Below, in pieces: positions 53,370 to 62,693 of a stretch of DNA of 64,000 bases. Each line of letters starts with the position of its first letter. Within the stretch, counting starts at the first letter, position 1. The notes under the pieces are model-generated. The model was not told where the DNA came from and did no database searches. It saw nothing but the letters and a program-made list of their open reading frames with translations. Both the position numbers and the translations under genes were made by a program. The DNA comes from Sulfitobacter maritimus (GTDB taxonomy: Bacteria > Pseudomonadota > Alphaproteobacteria > Rhodobacterales > Rhodobacteraceae). The stretch is from contig NZ_JABVBB010000034.1 in the NCBI RefSeq assembly GCF_013346665.1, forward strand, positions 496,001 through 560,000, in the 5' to 3' direction.

Positions 53370-54793
53370 GCCTTTGGACAGCGACAGAAGCGGCACAGGC
53401 CACAGGCGGGCGGGCGCAGGGCGATTGGGTCTGCAATGGCGTGTCGATCGACACGCGGACGCTCCAACCGGGCGATCTTTTCGTAGCGCTCAAGGCGGCG
53501 CGGGATGGGCATGAGTTTGTGGCCCAAGCGCTGGAGAAAGGCGCTTCGGCGGCGCTGGTGGCCCATCTGCCCGAAGGTGTGGCCGAGGATGCGCCACTGT
53601 TGATCGTTGATGACGTGCAGACGGGGCTGGAAGCGCTTGGTCGGGCCGGGCGCGCGCGGCTGGGGCCGCAGGCCAAGGTCGCGGCGGTGACGGGCAGCGT
53701 CGGCAAGACGTCGACCAAGGAAATGCTGCTGGCGATCTTTGGCGATCAGGGCCGCGCCCATGCCAGCGTCGACAGCTACAACAACCACTGGGGCGTGCCG
53801 CTGACATTGGCGCGGATGCCGCGCGACACCGATTACGCGGTGATTGAAATCGGCATGAACCACCCCGGCGAAATCGCGCCATTGGCCAAACAGGCGCGGC
53901 CCCATGCCGCGATGGTGACCAATGTCGCCGCTGTCCATCTTGAAGCTTTCGAGAGTGTCGCCGCCATTGCGGTGGAAAAGGCCAGCATCTTTGACGGAAT
54001 GGAAGCAGGCGGTGTGGCGGTGATCAACGCGGATCATGACCACAGCGATATCGTGCTAAACAAGGCGCTGGAGCGCGGGCTGCGCGAGACGACCTTTGGC
54101 CGCAAGGGCCATCACTACACCCTAACCGATGTAAAGGTGCAAGGCGACACCACCGTGGCGCAGGCCGATGTCGCAGGCGCACCGCTGCTCTATAAAATTG
54201 CCACGCCCGGGCAGCATTTTGCGATGAACGCCCTTGGCGCGCTGGCGATCAGCGATGCCTTTGGCGCTGATCGTGCGTTGGCGGTGCAATCGCTGGGCCG
54301 CTGGTCGCCCTATGCGGGGCGCGGGGTGCGCGAACAGATCTTGCTCGATTCCGGTGACACGGACCATGTGCTGGAACTGATCGACGACAGCTATAATGCC
54401 AATCCGACCTCTGTGGCCGCCTCGCTTGCGGTGCTGGCGGGGGCCGACCTGGGCCAAACACCTTCAAGCGCCGGACGGCGGGTCGCAATATTGGGCGATA
54501 TGAAGGAACTGGGGCCAGAGGCCACAGCGTTGCATGCGGGGTTGGCTGATCTCGACTCAATGGCCGCAATTGACCGGGTGCATTGCATCGGCCCCCTGAT
54601 GCGCGCGCTCTATGACGCTTTGCCCGAACAAAAGCGCGGGATCTGGGTCGAGACTTCGGACGACCTGCACGGATCGTTGCGCAAAGACCTCGGTCCCGGC
54701 GATGTTGTGCTGGTCAAAGGCTCCTTGTCGATGAAGCTCGGCACAATCGTTGACGCCATCCGCAAAATGGGCCATCCGGTGCCGAATGCCTGA
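53366..54793 (+). CDS. murF: UDP-MurNAc-tripeptide D-Ala-D-Ala ligase
   Basis: MurF finishes the UDP-MurNAc pentapeptide by adding D-Ala-D-Ala. The 475-residue Mur ligase has the ATP loop VTGSVGKTSTKEML, in which the usual TGSxGKT is intact, the EIGMNHPGEIAPL stretch and DDSYNANPTSVAASL. It overlaps murE by four bases. A gap of 50 bases precedes mraY. Confidence 0.97.
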   Translation: MSLWTATEAAQATGGRAQGDWVCNGVSIDTRTLQPGDLFVALKAARDGHEFVAQALEKGASAALVAHLPEGVAEDAPLLIVDDVQTGLEALGRAGRARLGPQAKVAAVTGSVGKTSTKEMLLAIFGDQGRAHASVDSYNNHWGVPLTLARMPRDTDYAVIEIGMNHPGEIAPLAKQARPHAAMVTNVAAVHLEAFESVAAIAVEKASIFDGMEAGGVAVINADHDHSDIVLNKALERGLRETTFGRKGHHYTLTDVKVQGDTTVAQADVAGAPLLYKIATPGQHFAMNALGALAISDAFGADRALAVQSLGRWSPYAGRGVREQILLDSGDTDHVLELIDDSYNANPTSVAASLAVLAGADLGQTPSSAGRRVAILGDMKELGPEATALHAGLADLDSMAAIDRVHCIGPLMRALYDALPEQKRGIWVETSDDLHGSLRKDLGPGDVVLVKGSLSMKLGTIVDAIRKMGHPVPNA

Positions 54794-54843
54794 CTTTCGG
54801 GCATATGATCCCAAAATGTTAAAGTGAATTAAGGACGCGAAAC

Positions 54844-55926
54844 ATGCTCTATTGGTTGACGCTGCTGTCGGATGGCGGCGATTTCTTTAACCTGTTTCGC
54901 TATATCACCTTCCGCGCCGGGGGGGCGTTCTTTACCGCGCTATTGTTTGGATTCCTCTTTGGTAAGCCGTTGATCAACGTGCTGCGCAAGCGGCAAGGCA
55001 AGGGCCAACCGATCCGCGATGACGGCCCTGAGGGGCATTTCATCAAGGCTGGCACGCCCACCATGGGCGGGCTGCTGATCGTGGGGGCATTGCTGACCTC
55101 GACCCTGCTTTGGGCGCGGCTTGATAACCCCTTTGTCTGGCTGGTGCTCTTCGTCACCATGAGCTTTGCTGCCATTGGCTATGCCGATGACCACGCCAAG
55201 GTGAGCAAGCAAAACAGCGATGGTGTGCCGGGTAAGGTGCGGCTTTTGCTGGGCTTTTTGATTGCAGGCATCGCTGGCTTTTGGGCCGCGCAATATCATC
55301 CCGAAGGATTGCAGAACCAATTGGCGCTGCCGGTGTTCAAGGACACATTGATCAACCTCGGCGTGCTATTCGTGCCTTTCGCGATGATCGTGATCGTGGG
55401 CGCGGCCAATGCGGTGAACCTTACCGACGGGCTGGACGGTTTGGCGATTATGCCGGTGATGATCGCGGCAGGTGCGCTTGGCGTCATCGCCTATGCGGTG
55501 GGCCGGGTCGACTTTACCGAATATCTCGATGTGCATTACGTGCCGGGGACGGGTGAAATTCTGATCTTTACCGCCGGGCTGTTTGGTGGGGGTTTGGGCT
55601 TTTTGTGGTACAACGCCCCGCCTGCGGCTGTCTTTATGGGCGACACCGGCTCGCTGGCGCTTGGCGGCGCTTTGGGCGCCATTGCGGTGGCGACGAAGCA
55701 CGAACTGGTGCTGGCGGTTGTTGGCGGGCTGTTCGTGGTCGAGGCGCTCTCGGTCATTGTGCAGGTGCTCTACTTCAAGCGCACCGGCAAGCGGGTTTTC
55801 CTGATGGCGCCGATCCACCACCACTATGAGAAAAAAGGCTGGGCCGAGCCGCAGATCGTGATCCGCTTTTGGATCATCTCGCTGATCCTCGCCCTGCTGG
55901 GGCTGGCGACGCTTAAGGTGCGTTGA
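54844..55926 (+). CDS. mraY: Phospho-N-acetylmuramoyl-pentapeptide transferase
   Basis: MraY transfers phospho-MurNAc-pentapeptide to undecaprenyl phosphate, forming lipid I. The 360-residue protein has ten membrane helices and the family loops: [27 protein letters not shown] with its aspartates, [30 protein letters not shown] and the cytoplasmic histidine cluster [17 protein letters not shown]. The downstream neighbour glsA is on the opposite strand with a five-base gap, so the operon transcript must read antisense through glsA to reach murD, or murD has its own promoter. Confidence 0.98.
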   Translation: MLYWLTLLSDGGDFFNLFRYITFRAGGAFFTALLFGFLFGKPLINVLRKRQGKGQPIRDDGPEGHFIKAGTPTMGGLLIVGALLTSTLLWARLDNPFVWLVLFVTMSFAAIGYADDHAKVSKQNSDGVPGKVRLLLGFLIAGIAGFWAAQYHPEGLQNQLALPVFKDTLINLGVLFVPFAMIVIVGAANAVNLTDGLDGLAIMPVMIAAGALGVIAYAVGRVDFTEYLDVHYVPGTGEILIFTAGLFGGGLGFLWYNAPPAAVFMGDTGSLALGGALGAIAVATKHELVLAVVGGLFVVEALSVIVQVLYFKRTGKRVFLMAPIHHHYEKKGWAEPQIVIRFWIISLILALLGLATLKVR

Positions 55927-55930
55927 GCGT

Positions 55931-56857
55931 CTAGAAAATCGACCAATCCATGTGACGCGCCAAAAGGGCCAGCGCTTCGGTGCCCTTTTGGCTGTTGCCG
56001 TAGCGGTTGAGCCCGGGCGACCAGACCGCGATGCTGGCGCGCCCCGGTACTATTGCCAAGATGCCGCCGCCGACCCCGGATTTGCCCGGCAGGCCGACGC
56101 GATAGGCGAAATCGCCCGAGCCATCGTAATGCCCGCAGGTCAGCATCAGCGCGTTGAGCCGCCGGATGCGGCTGGGGGCCACCAGTCTTGGCAAGTCAGG
56201 CGCTTCGATCAGGAAACGACCGGCCATGGCAAGCTGCTCTACTGTCATCTCCATCGCGCAGTGGTGGAAATAGGTGCCGAGCGTTCGTTCTGGCGCGTTG
56301 TTGAGGTTGCCGTAGGATTTCAGAAAATGCGCCAGCGCAAAGTTGCGGTGGCCAAAGTCGGTTTCTGACGCGGCGACGGTGTCGTTGATGTGGATGTCGT
56401 CGGTCCCCGCCGCTTCGCGCACGAAGCGCATGATCTCGGCCAGCGCCTCGCGCGGCTCGCGGCTGCCCAAGACCTCGTCCGTGGTAACGATCGCGCCTGC
56501 GTTGATGAACGGGTTGCGCGGGCGGCCCTGTTCTTGCTCCAACTGCACGATGGAATTGAACGCCCGGCCCGAAGGCTCGCGTCCGACACGGTGCCACAGT
56601 TGGTCGCCCGAGCGGCCAAGGGCAATCGCCAGCGTAAAGACCTTGGTGATCGACTGCACCGAAAATGGCACCTGTGTGTCACCCGCCACATGGCAGTGGC
56701 CGTCCGCCGTCACGACAGCGATGCCGAACTGCGCCGGGTCCACCTTGGCCAGTTGCGGGATATAGGCCGCCACATCGCCCCAATGGTCGTCCTCACGCAT
56801 CATCGCATTGAGGCGCGGCAACACATCGTTGAGGTCGGGTTTCGCGGGGCTGGACAT
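55931..56857 (-). CDS. glsA: Glutaminase
   Basis: A serine-dependent beta-lactamase-like glutaminase that hydrolyses L-glutamine to glutamate and ammonia. The 308-residue protein shows the nucleophile motif in FSVQSITKVFTLAIAL (S-x-x-K), the GREPSGRAFNSI segment, NPFINAGAI, and GLPGKSGVGGGILA. The ATG at 56857 is preceded by GAGG; an ATG-like longer frame up to 56911 runs into the murD promoter area. It sits inside the dcw cluster on the reverse strand, splitting mraY from murD. Confidence 0.94.
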   Translation of the reverse strand: MSSPAKPDLNDVLPRLNAMMREDDHWGDVAAYIPQLAKVDPAQFGIAVVTADGHCHVAGDTQVPFSVQSITKVFTLAIALGRSGDQLWHRVGREPSGRAFNSIVQLEQEQGRPRNPFINAGAIVTTDEVLGSREPREALAEIMRFVREAAGTDDIHINDTVAASETDFGHRNFALAHFLKSYGNLNNAPERTLGTYFHHCAMEMTVEQLAMAGRFLIEAPDLPRLVAPSRIRRLNALMLTCGHYDGSGDFAYRVGLPGKSGVGGGILAIVPGRASIAVWSPGLNRYGNSQKGTEALALLARHMDWSIF

Positions 56858-56931
56858 CTTAGGCGGCCTCTGGCTTGTGATAGGCGCATCATGCCCCCAT
56901 TCTGGGGTCAACGGCTAGCAGGGGTTTGCAG

Positions 56932-58332
56932 ATGATTCCAGTACAGGGCTTGGAAGGCGCGCGGGTTGCGGTGGTGGGCTTGGGCCGCTCTGGCCTGAGC
57001 GCGGCGCGGGCGTTGCAGGCGGGCGGGGCAAAGGTCAGCTGCTGGGACGATGACCCCGCAGCACGGGCGCGGGCCGAGCGGGAGGGGTTTGCCTGTGTCG
57101 ACCTCAGCACCCCCGGCGCGCTTGATAAAATCGCGCGTTTGATTGTCAGCCCCGGTATTCCGCACCTCTACCCTGCGCCGAACCCGGTGGTCGCCAGCGC
57201 GCTGCAGGCAGGCGTGCCAGTCGACAATGATATTGGCTTGTTTTTTCAAAGCTTTGCCACACTGGCATGGGATCACTACGATGTCGCTCCCCGCGTCGTG
57301 GCCGTGACCGGCTCGAATGGGAAATCGACGACCTCGGCGCTGATCCATCACATTCTGGAGCATGTCGGGCGGCCCTGCCAACTGGCAGGCAATATCGGGC
57401 GTGGGGTGCTGGACCTTGATCCGGCGGTAGATGGGGAGGTCGTGGTGTTGGAGCTATCCAGCTATCAGACCGAGCTGGCCCGCGCTCTGACGCCGGATGT
57501 GGCGGTCTTTACCAATCTCACCCCCGACCATCTGGACCGCCATGCGGGCATGGGCGGCTATTTCGCGGCCAAACGTCGGCTGTTCTCCGAAGGCGGCCCG
57601 GACCGGGCGGTGATCGGTGTGGATGAGGCCGAGGGGCGTTTTCTGGCCGGACAGCTAAGCGAAGGGCCGAGCGATGACCGCGTGATCCGCATCAGTGCGG
57701 AGAGCAAACTTTCTGGCCCCGGCTGGCAGGTCTTTGCCCGCAAAGGGTTCTTGAGCGAATACCGGCGCGGCAAGCAGGTGGGGTCCATCGATCTGCGCGG
57801 CGTTCAAGGGTTGCCGGGAGCGCATAACCATCAAAACGCCTGTGCCGCCTATGCCGCCTGTCGGGCGCTTGGATTGGCCCCTCGGGTGATCGAGGCGGCG
57901 TTCCACAGTTTCGGCGGGCTGCCGCACCGCTCGCAGACCGTGGCTGAGGTGAATGGCGTGCGCTACGTCAATGACAGCAAGGCCACCAATGTCGACAGCG
58001 CGGCCAAAGCTTTGGCGGCGTTTAAAAATATCCGCTGGATCTGCGGCGGCCTTGAGAAAGAAGGCGGGCTTGGCGGGCTGGCCGAGGCGCAGGGCGGCGT
58101 GCGCAAAGCCTATGTGATCGGGCGCGAGGCCGCGCAGTTTGCGATGCAGTTGAACGCAGAGACCGAAGTCTGTGGCACGATGGAGCAGGCCGTCGCACGT
58201 GCCGCGGCGGAGGCGGAGGAGGGCGACGTAGTGCTCTTGGCCCCGGCGGCGGCGAGCTTTGATCAGTATGACAGTTTTGAGCGGCGTGGTGAGGATTTTG
58301 TCGCGCAGGTACAGAAGGTCTTAGCGGAGTAG
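56932..58332 (+). CDS. murD: UDP-MurNAc-L-Ala D-glutamate ligase
   Basis: MurD adds D-Glu to UDP-MurNAc-L-Ala. The 466-residue protein has an N-terminal Rossmann part with [15 protein letters not shown], the ATP loop [23 protein letters not shown], and the C-terminal [16 protein letters not shown] and [21 protein letters not shown] motifs. I use the ATG at 56932; a TTG at 56926 would add two residues. It is divergent from glsA with only 74 bases between start codons, which must hold its promoter if the mraY transcript does not reach it. Confidence 0.97.
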   Translation: MIPVQGLEGARVAVVGLGRSGLSAARALQAGGAKVSCWDDDPAARARAEREGFACVDLSTPGALDKIARLIVSPGIPHLYPAPNPVVASALQAGVPVDNDIGLFFQSFATLAWDHYDVAPRVVAVTGSNGKSTTSALIHHILEHVGRPCQLAGNIGRGVLDLDPAVDGEVVVLELSSYQTELARALTPDVAVFTNLTPDHLDRHAGMGGYFAAKRRLFSEGGPDRAVIGVDEAEGRFLAGQLSEGPSDDRVIRISAESKLSGPGWQVFARKGFLSEYRRGKQVGSIDLRGVQGLPGAHNHQNACAAYAACRALGLAPRVIEAAFHSFGGLPHRSQTVAEVNGVRYVNDSKATNVDSAAKALAAFKNIRWICGGLEKEGGLGGLAEAQGGVRKAYVIGREAAQFAMQLNAETEVCGTMEQAVARAAAEAEEGDVVLLAPAAASFDQYDSFERRGEDFVAQVQKVLAE

Positions 58333-58440
58333 CGGTGCGTTAACGCTGAGGGCAGCGCAGACCGACGGGGTGCTGCTGAAAGTGCGGCTCTATTGGGTCG
58401 GCGCTGCCCAAACTAGGACTGGGCGAGACATTGGTTTAAG

Positions 58441-59616
58441 TCAACTCGCTATCGCCCGGGCAGCGGCCATGCCCGACGACCAAGCCCATTGAAAGTTATA
58501 CCCGCCGAGCCAGCCGGTGACGTCTACTGCTTCACCAATGAAATAAAGGCCGGGCACTTCTTTCGCCGCCATAGTTTTAGACGAAAGCGCATCGGTATCT
58601 ACCCCGCCAAGGGTCACCTCGGCGGTGCGGTAGCCTTCGGTCCCGCCGGGGTGCAATCGCCAGTTCTGCAATGCCGCAACCAGCGTGGTCAGCCGGGCGT
58701 CTGACCAATCAGCGAGATTGCCCGAAAGGTCGAATTCTTGCCCAAGGTACTCTACCAGCCGCGACGGCAGGTGCTGTGCCAGAACAGTGGTGAAATTCCG
58801 CCGCCCCGATTGCTGCCGCTGGTCGCGCAACGCGCCGAGCAAGTCGCCTTCGGGGGCAAGGTTCACGATGATCGGTTCCCCTTCGCGCCAATAGGAGGAC
58901 GCCTGCAAAACCGCAGGGCCGGACAGGCCGCGATGTGTGAAAAGCAGGGCTTCATCAAAGCCCGCAGAACCGGCCATTACCCTTGCCGGGGTGGCGACCC
59001 CGGCAAGGGGGGCAAAGCGGCCTTCGGCAAAGGTGAAAGGCACCAATCCGGCGCGGGTCTCTGTCACCGGCAGGCCGAACTGGCGGGCCACATCATAGGC
59101 CATGCCCGTCGCGCCCATTTTCGGGATCGATTTGCCCCCGGTGGCGATGACAAGGTTCTGTGCTGTAACTTTTACCACCTTCTCAGGGGTTTGCAGGTCA
59201 AAGGTAAAGCCGCTCTCGGTCTTGGCGAAATTACTGGCGCTGCTCTTGAGCTGCAGATCAACGCCCGCCTGCTGCATCAGACCGCGCAGCATAGCGATAA
59301 TCTCTTTGGCGCTGGTGTCGCAGAACAACTGCCCCAGCGTTTTTTCATGCCAAGCGATGCCGTGGCGATCCACCAGTTCGATGAAATCCCACTGCGTGTA
59401 CCGCGCCAGCGCAGACTTCGCGAAATGGGGGTTCTGGCTCAAAAACGCCTGCGGCTCGCAATACATATTGGTAAAATTACAGCGCCCGCCGCCCGAGATG
59501 CGGATCTTTTCACCCGGCGCTTTGGCATGGTCTACCACCAAGACGCGCCCCCCCGCATGGGCGGCGCACATCATGCCAGCGGCTCCGGCTCCGATAATGG
59601 CTGTATCGACTTGCAT
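58441..59616 (-). CDS. NAD(P)/FAD-dependent oxidoreductase, HI0933/BaiN-like
   Basis: A 391-residue flavoprotein of the HI0933 family. The N-terminal FAD motif is TAIIGAGAAGMMCAAHAG, followed by PGEKIRISGGGRCNFTNM (the family's hallmark) and NLVIATGGKSIPKMGATG. The TEVTLGGVD-like segment and the C-terminal GLYFIGEAVDVTGWLGGYNFQWAWSSG complete the pattern. The biochemical role is unclear. The start is the ATG at 59616. The open frame continues to 60243, but that part runs antisense through the peroxiredoxin gene. It is divergent from that gene and convergent with murD. Confidence 0.9.
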   Translation of the reverse strand: MQVDTAIIGAGAAGMMCAAHAGGRVLVVDHAKAPGEKIRISGGGRCNFTNMYCEPQAFLSQNPHFAKSALARYTQWDFIELVDRHGIAWHEKTLGQLFCDTSAKEIIAMLRGLMQQAGVDLQLKSSASNFAKTESGFTFDLQTPEKVVKVTAQNLVIATGGKSIPKMGATGMAYDVARQFGLPVTETRAGLVPFTFAEGRFAPLAGVATPARVMAGSAGFDEALLFTHRGLSGPAVLQASSYWREGEPIIVNLAPEGDLLGALRDQRQQSGRRNFTTVLAQHLPSRLVEYLGQEFDLSGNLADWSDARLTTLVAALQNWRLHPGGTEGYRTAEVTLGGVDTDALSSKTMAAKEVPGLYFIGEAVDVTGWLGGYNFQWAWSSGMAAARAIAS

Positions 59617-59727
59617 GGCCGCGCTCTGCCCGAATGTGCGAGGGCGGTCAAGAAGACGTGACAGCGGTTGTCCCGGTGACGGGACGGGATAGCTAGGAAC
59701 AGAACGCAAATTGAACAGGAGCCGAGA

Positions 59728-60255
59728 ATGACCAAACTGACAGCAGGACAAGACTTTCCGAAAATGGATGTGGCGCGGCTTGGCGGTGGCACATTGACCC
59801 TGGGCCAACCGCAAGAGGGGCGCGACTGGCAATTGGTGGTGGTCTACCGCGGTCTGCATTGCCCCATCTGCAAAAAATACCTCGCCCAGCTTGAGAAGCT
59901 GCAAAACGATTTCCATGAGATTGGCGTCGATGTCATTGCTGTCTCGGGCGACCCGGAGGAAAAGGCCAAGGGCATAGCCGAGGAGGACAACCTGACCCTG
60001 CCCATCGGCTATGACCTTACGCTCGACCAGATGCGCGACCTTGGGCTCTATATCTCTGACCCGCGCAGCCCCCAAGAAACCGACCGACCCTTCGCGGAGC
60101 CTGCGACATTCGTGATTAACGGGAAAGGCCAGACGCATATCATCGACATTTCCAACGCGCCTTTCTCCCGTCCCGATCTTGAGGGTCTGCTCAACGGTCT
60201 GAAATTCATCCGCAATAACGACTACCCGGTGCGCGGCACCCATAGCGCGGCATAA
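59728..60255 (+). CDS. Peroxiredoxin-like (AhpC/TSA) protein
   Basis: A 175-residue thioredoxin-fold protein of the AhpC/TSA group. The active segment is VVVYRGLHCPICKKYLAQLEKLQNDFHEIGVDVIAVSGD, giving a CPIC CxxC motif instead of the usual single peroxidatic PxxxTxxC. It therefore probably works as a thiol-disulfide reductase or atypical peroxidase. It lies between the divergent flavoprotein gene and ftsW, inside the dcw cluster, and ends at a hairpin. Confidence 0.87.
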   Translation: MTKLTAGQDFPKMDVARLGGGTLTLGQPQEGRDWQLVVVYRGLHCPICKKYLAQLEKLQNDFHEIGVDVIAVSGDPEEKAKGIAEEDNLTLPIGYDLTLDQMRDLGLYISDPRSPQETDRPFAEPATFVINGKGQTHIIDISNAPFSRPDLEGLLNGLKFIRNNDYPVRGTHSAA

Positions 60256-60263
60256 AAGACACT

Positions 60264-60291
60264 TAGGCGGGGCCAGCCTCGGCCCTGCCTA
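60264..60291 (+). terminator. Hairpin after the peroxiredoxin gene
   Basis: TAGGCGGGGCC pairs with GGCCCTGCCTA (one G-U) around AGCCTC: 11 bp, nine bases after the stop, no strong T-run. It separates this gene from ftsW. Confidence 0.55.
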
Positions 60292-60402
60292 GCTTCCGGC
60301 GTTCATGGGCGCTAAATTCTCTGGCTTCATCTGCCAAATCGCGCTACCTTACCGGTTGAGACCCCGAAAAGGGGCCGTTGAGGCAGTGTAAGGCAGATAC
60401 CC

Positions 60403-61569
60403 ATGACAGAGATGGTCTATGGCGCAGTCCCGGTACGGGATGGCGAACCGATCCTTCCAAAATGGTGGCGTACGGTCGACCGTTGGGCTTTGTCCTGCGT
60501 GTTGATCCTCTTTGCCGTAGGGATGCTTTTGGGCCTTGCCGCGTCACCACCTTTGGCCGCGAAAAACGGCTTTGACGCCTTTCACTACGTGCAACGCCAA
60601 GCGTTCTTCGGCGGTTTGGCGCTTGTCGCGATGCTGTTGACCTCAATGATGTCGCCCACTGTGGTGCGCCGTTTGGCGGTGGTGGGATTCATTATCTCCT
60701 TTGTCGCGCTCGCGTTGCTGCCGTTTTTCGGCACGGATTTTGGCAAAGGGGCTACGCGCTGGTATTCGCTGGGCTTTGCCTCGCTGCAGCCGTCCGAATT
60801 CCTGAAGCCCGGTTTCATGGTCGCCGCCGCTTGGGCGATGGCCGCGAGCCTTGAGATTAACGGACCGCCGGGACGTGCGTGGTCCTTTGCACTGTGCATT
60901 TCCATCGTGCTGATGCTGGCCTTGCAGCCGGACTTTGGCCAAGCCTGTCTGGTGCTCTTTGGCTGGGGCGTGATGTATTTTGTGGGCGGCGCGCCGATGC
61001 TGCTGCTCGTCGGCATGGCCGGGCTCGTCGTGGTTGCAGGCACGGTGGCCTATTCCAACTCCGAACACTTCGCACGGCGAATTGACGGCTTTCTCAGCCC
61101 CGATGTCGACCCGACCACCCAGTTGGGCTATGCCACCAATGCGATCCGCGAAGGCGGATTGTTCGGGGTTGGCGTGGGCGAGGGGCAGGTCAAATGGTCG
61201 CTGCCAGATGCGCATACCGACTTCATCATCGCGGTGGCCGCAGAAGAATATGGGCTTATTCTGGTCGTCTGCATCATTGCCCTATATACAGTCGTGGTTG
61301 TTCGCTCGCTGATGCGGTTGGTGCGCGAACGTGATCCCTTCATCCGGCTGGCCGGAACCGGGCTGGCCTGCACATTCGGAGTACAGGCGATGATTAACAT
61401 GGGTGTGGCTGTGCGGCTCTTGCCCGCCAAGGGCATGACGCTGCCGTTCGTGAGCTACGGCGGCTCGTCGGTGATCGCCTCTGGCATCGCCGTGGGCATG
61501 CTCTTGGCCTTTACCCGCAGCCGTCCTCAGGGTGAGATCAGCGATATTCTGGGCCGGGGCCGCCGCTGA
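60403..61569 (+). CDS. ftsW: Septal peptidoglycan polymerase FtsW (SEDS)
   Basis: A SEDS-family glycosyltransferase of the divisome. The 388-residue protein has about ten membrane helices and the SEDS blocks: [78 protein letters not shown], and [22 protein letters not shown]. The catalytic-type Asp is in DAHTDF. Its last base is the first base of murG (TGATG), so the two are translationally linked. Confidence 0.97.
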   Translation: MTEMVYGAVPVRDGEPILPKWWRTVDRWALSCVLILFAVGMLLGLAASPPLAAKNGFDAFHYVQRQAFFGGLALVAMLLTSMMSPTVVRRLAVVGFIISFVALALLPFFGTDFGKGATRWYSLGFASLQPSEFLKPGFMVAAAWAMAASLEINGPPGRAWSFALCISIVLMLALQPDFGQACLVLFGWGVMYFVGGAPMLLLVGMAGLVVVAGTVAYSNSEHFARRIDGFLSPDVDPTTQLGYATNAIREGGLFGVGVGEGQVKWSLPDAHTDFIIAVAAEEYGLILVVCIIALYTVVVVRSLMRLVRERDPFIRLAGTGLACTFGVQAMINMGVAVRLLPAKGMTLPFVSYGGSSVIASGIAVGMLLAFTRSRPQGEISDILGRGRR

Positions 61570-62693
61570 TGTCTGCGCCATTGCTGATCATCGCCGCCGG
61601 GGGGACCGGGGGGCATATGTTTCCGGCACAGGCTTTGGCTGAGGTGATGCTCAAGCGGGGTTGGCGCGTGAAGCTGAGCACCGATGCACGCGGCGCACGC
61701 TATACCGGCGGTTTCCCCGAAGCGGTCGAGATCAACCAGATCAGCAGCGCTACCTTTGCCCGCGGCGGCATCGCGGCCAAGGCGCTGGTGCCGTTTCGCA
61801 TCGCAGCCGGTGTGCTGGGCGCGGGGCTGAACATGCTGCGCGACCGGCCTTCGGTGGTCGTGGGGTTTGGCGGCTACCCGTCGATCCCCGCACTTGGGGC
61901 GGCTTGGGCGCTGCGGATGCCGCGGATGATCCATGAGCAGAACGGTATATTGGGCCGCGTGAACGAAATTTTCGCCAAACGCGTCAACGCGGTGGCCTGC
62001 GGCATCTGGCCTACGAAACTGCCCGAAGGGGTCGACGGTTGGCATGTGGGCAACCCGGTCCGCGCGGCAGTGCTGGACCGCGCTGGCTCTGCCTATATCC
62101 CGCCGGGGGATTACCCGATGGAAGTGCTGGTCATGGGCGGCAGCCAAGGGGCGCGGATTTTGAGCGACGTGGTGCCGCCCGCACTGGCGGCCCTGCCGAT
62201 GAACATGATCCACAACATCCGTGTCAGCCATCAGGCCCGCGAGGAAGATGGGCAGCGGGTTGCCGACTACTACGCCGAATCCGGCATCCACGCCGATGTG
62301 CGCCCGTTTTTCGACGACGTGCCGCGCCGCATGTCCGAAGCGCAGCTGGTGATCAGCCGCTCGGGCGCGTCGAGCATCGCGGACCTCTCGGTTATTGGCC
62401 GCCCGTCGATCCTGATCCCCTTTGCCGCCGCCGCCGGAGACCACCAAAGCGCCAACGCGCGTGGGTTGGTTGAAGCCGGGGCCGCGATCATGGTGCCGGA
62501 GCGCAAGGCCAATCCCGAAGTCCTGACTGAGCAAATCCTGTCGGTTCTTGAAATGCCTGATGGGGCTTTGCAAATGTCACGCGCCGCCCTGTCCGTGGGC
62601 AAACCTGACGCGGCCGAGACCTTGGCCGATATGGTTGAACATCTGAGCGCCCATGGAACACTTTCTTCCACAGAAGAGGAAAATCAGCAATGA
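61569..62693 (+). CDS. murG: UDP-GlcNAc:lipid I transferase MurG
   Basis: MurG adds GlcNAc to lipid I to give lipid II at the inner face of the membrane. The 374-residue GT-B enzyme starts [22 protein letters not shown]. It has [39 protein letters not shown] and the C-terminal UDP site [12 protein letters not shown] with [15 protein letters not shown]. It overlaps ftsW by one base and murC by four (ATGA). Confidence 0.97.
   Translation: MSAPLLIIAAGGTGGHMFPAQALAEVMLKRGWRVKLSTDARGARYTGGFPEAVEINQISSATFARGGIAAKALVPFRIAAGVLGAGLNMLRDRPSVVVGFGGYPSIPALGAAWALRMPRMIHEQNGILGRVNEIFAKRVNAVACGIWPTKLPEGVDGWHVGNPVRAAVLDRAGSAYIPPGDYPMEVLVMGGSQGARILSDVVPPALAALPMNMIHNIRVSHQAREEDGQRVADYYAESGIHADVRPFFDDVPRRMSEAQLVISRSGASSIADLSVIGRPSILIPFAAAAGDHQSANARGLVEAGAAIMVPERKANPEVLTEQILSVLEMPDGALQMSRAALSVGKPDAAETLADMVEHLSAHGTLSSTEEENQQ

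Noticed and set aside
59617..60243. N-terminal extension of the BaiN-like flavoprotein frame
   Set aside because: It runs antisense through the peroxiredoxin gene and precedes the FAD motif, which normally begins at the N terminus.
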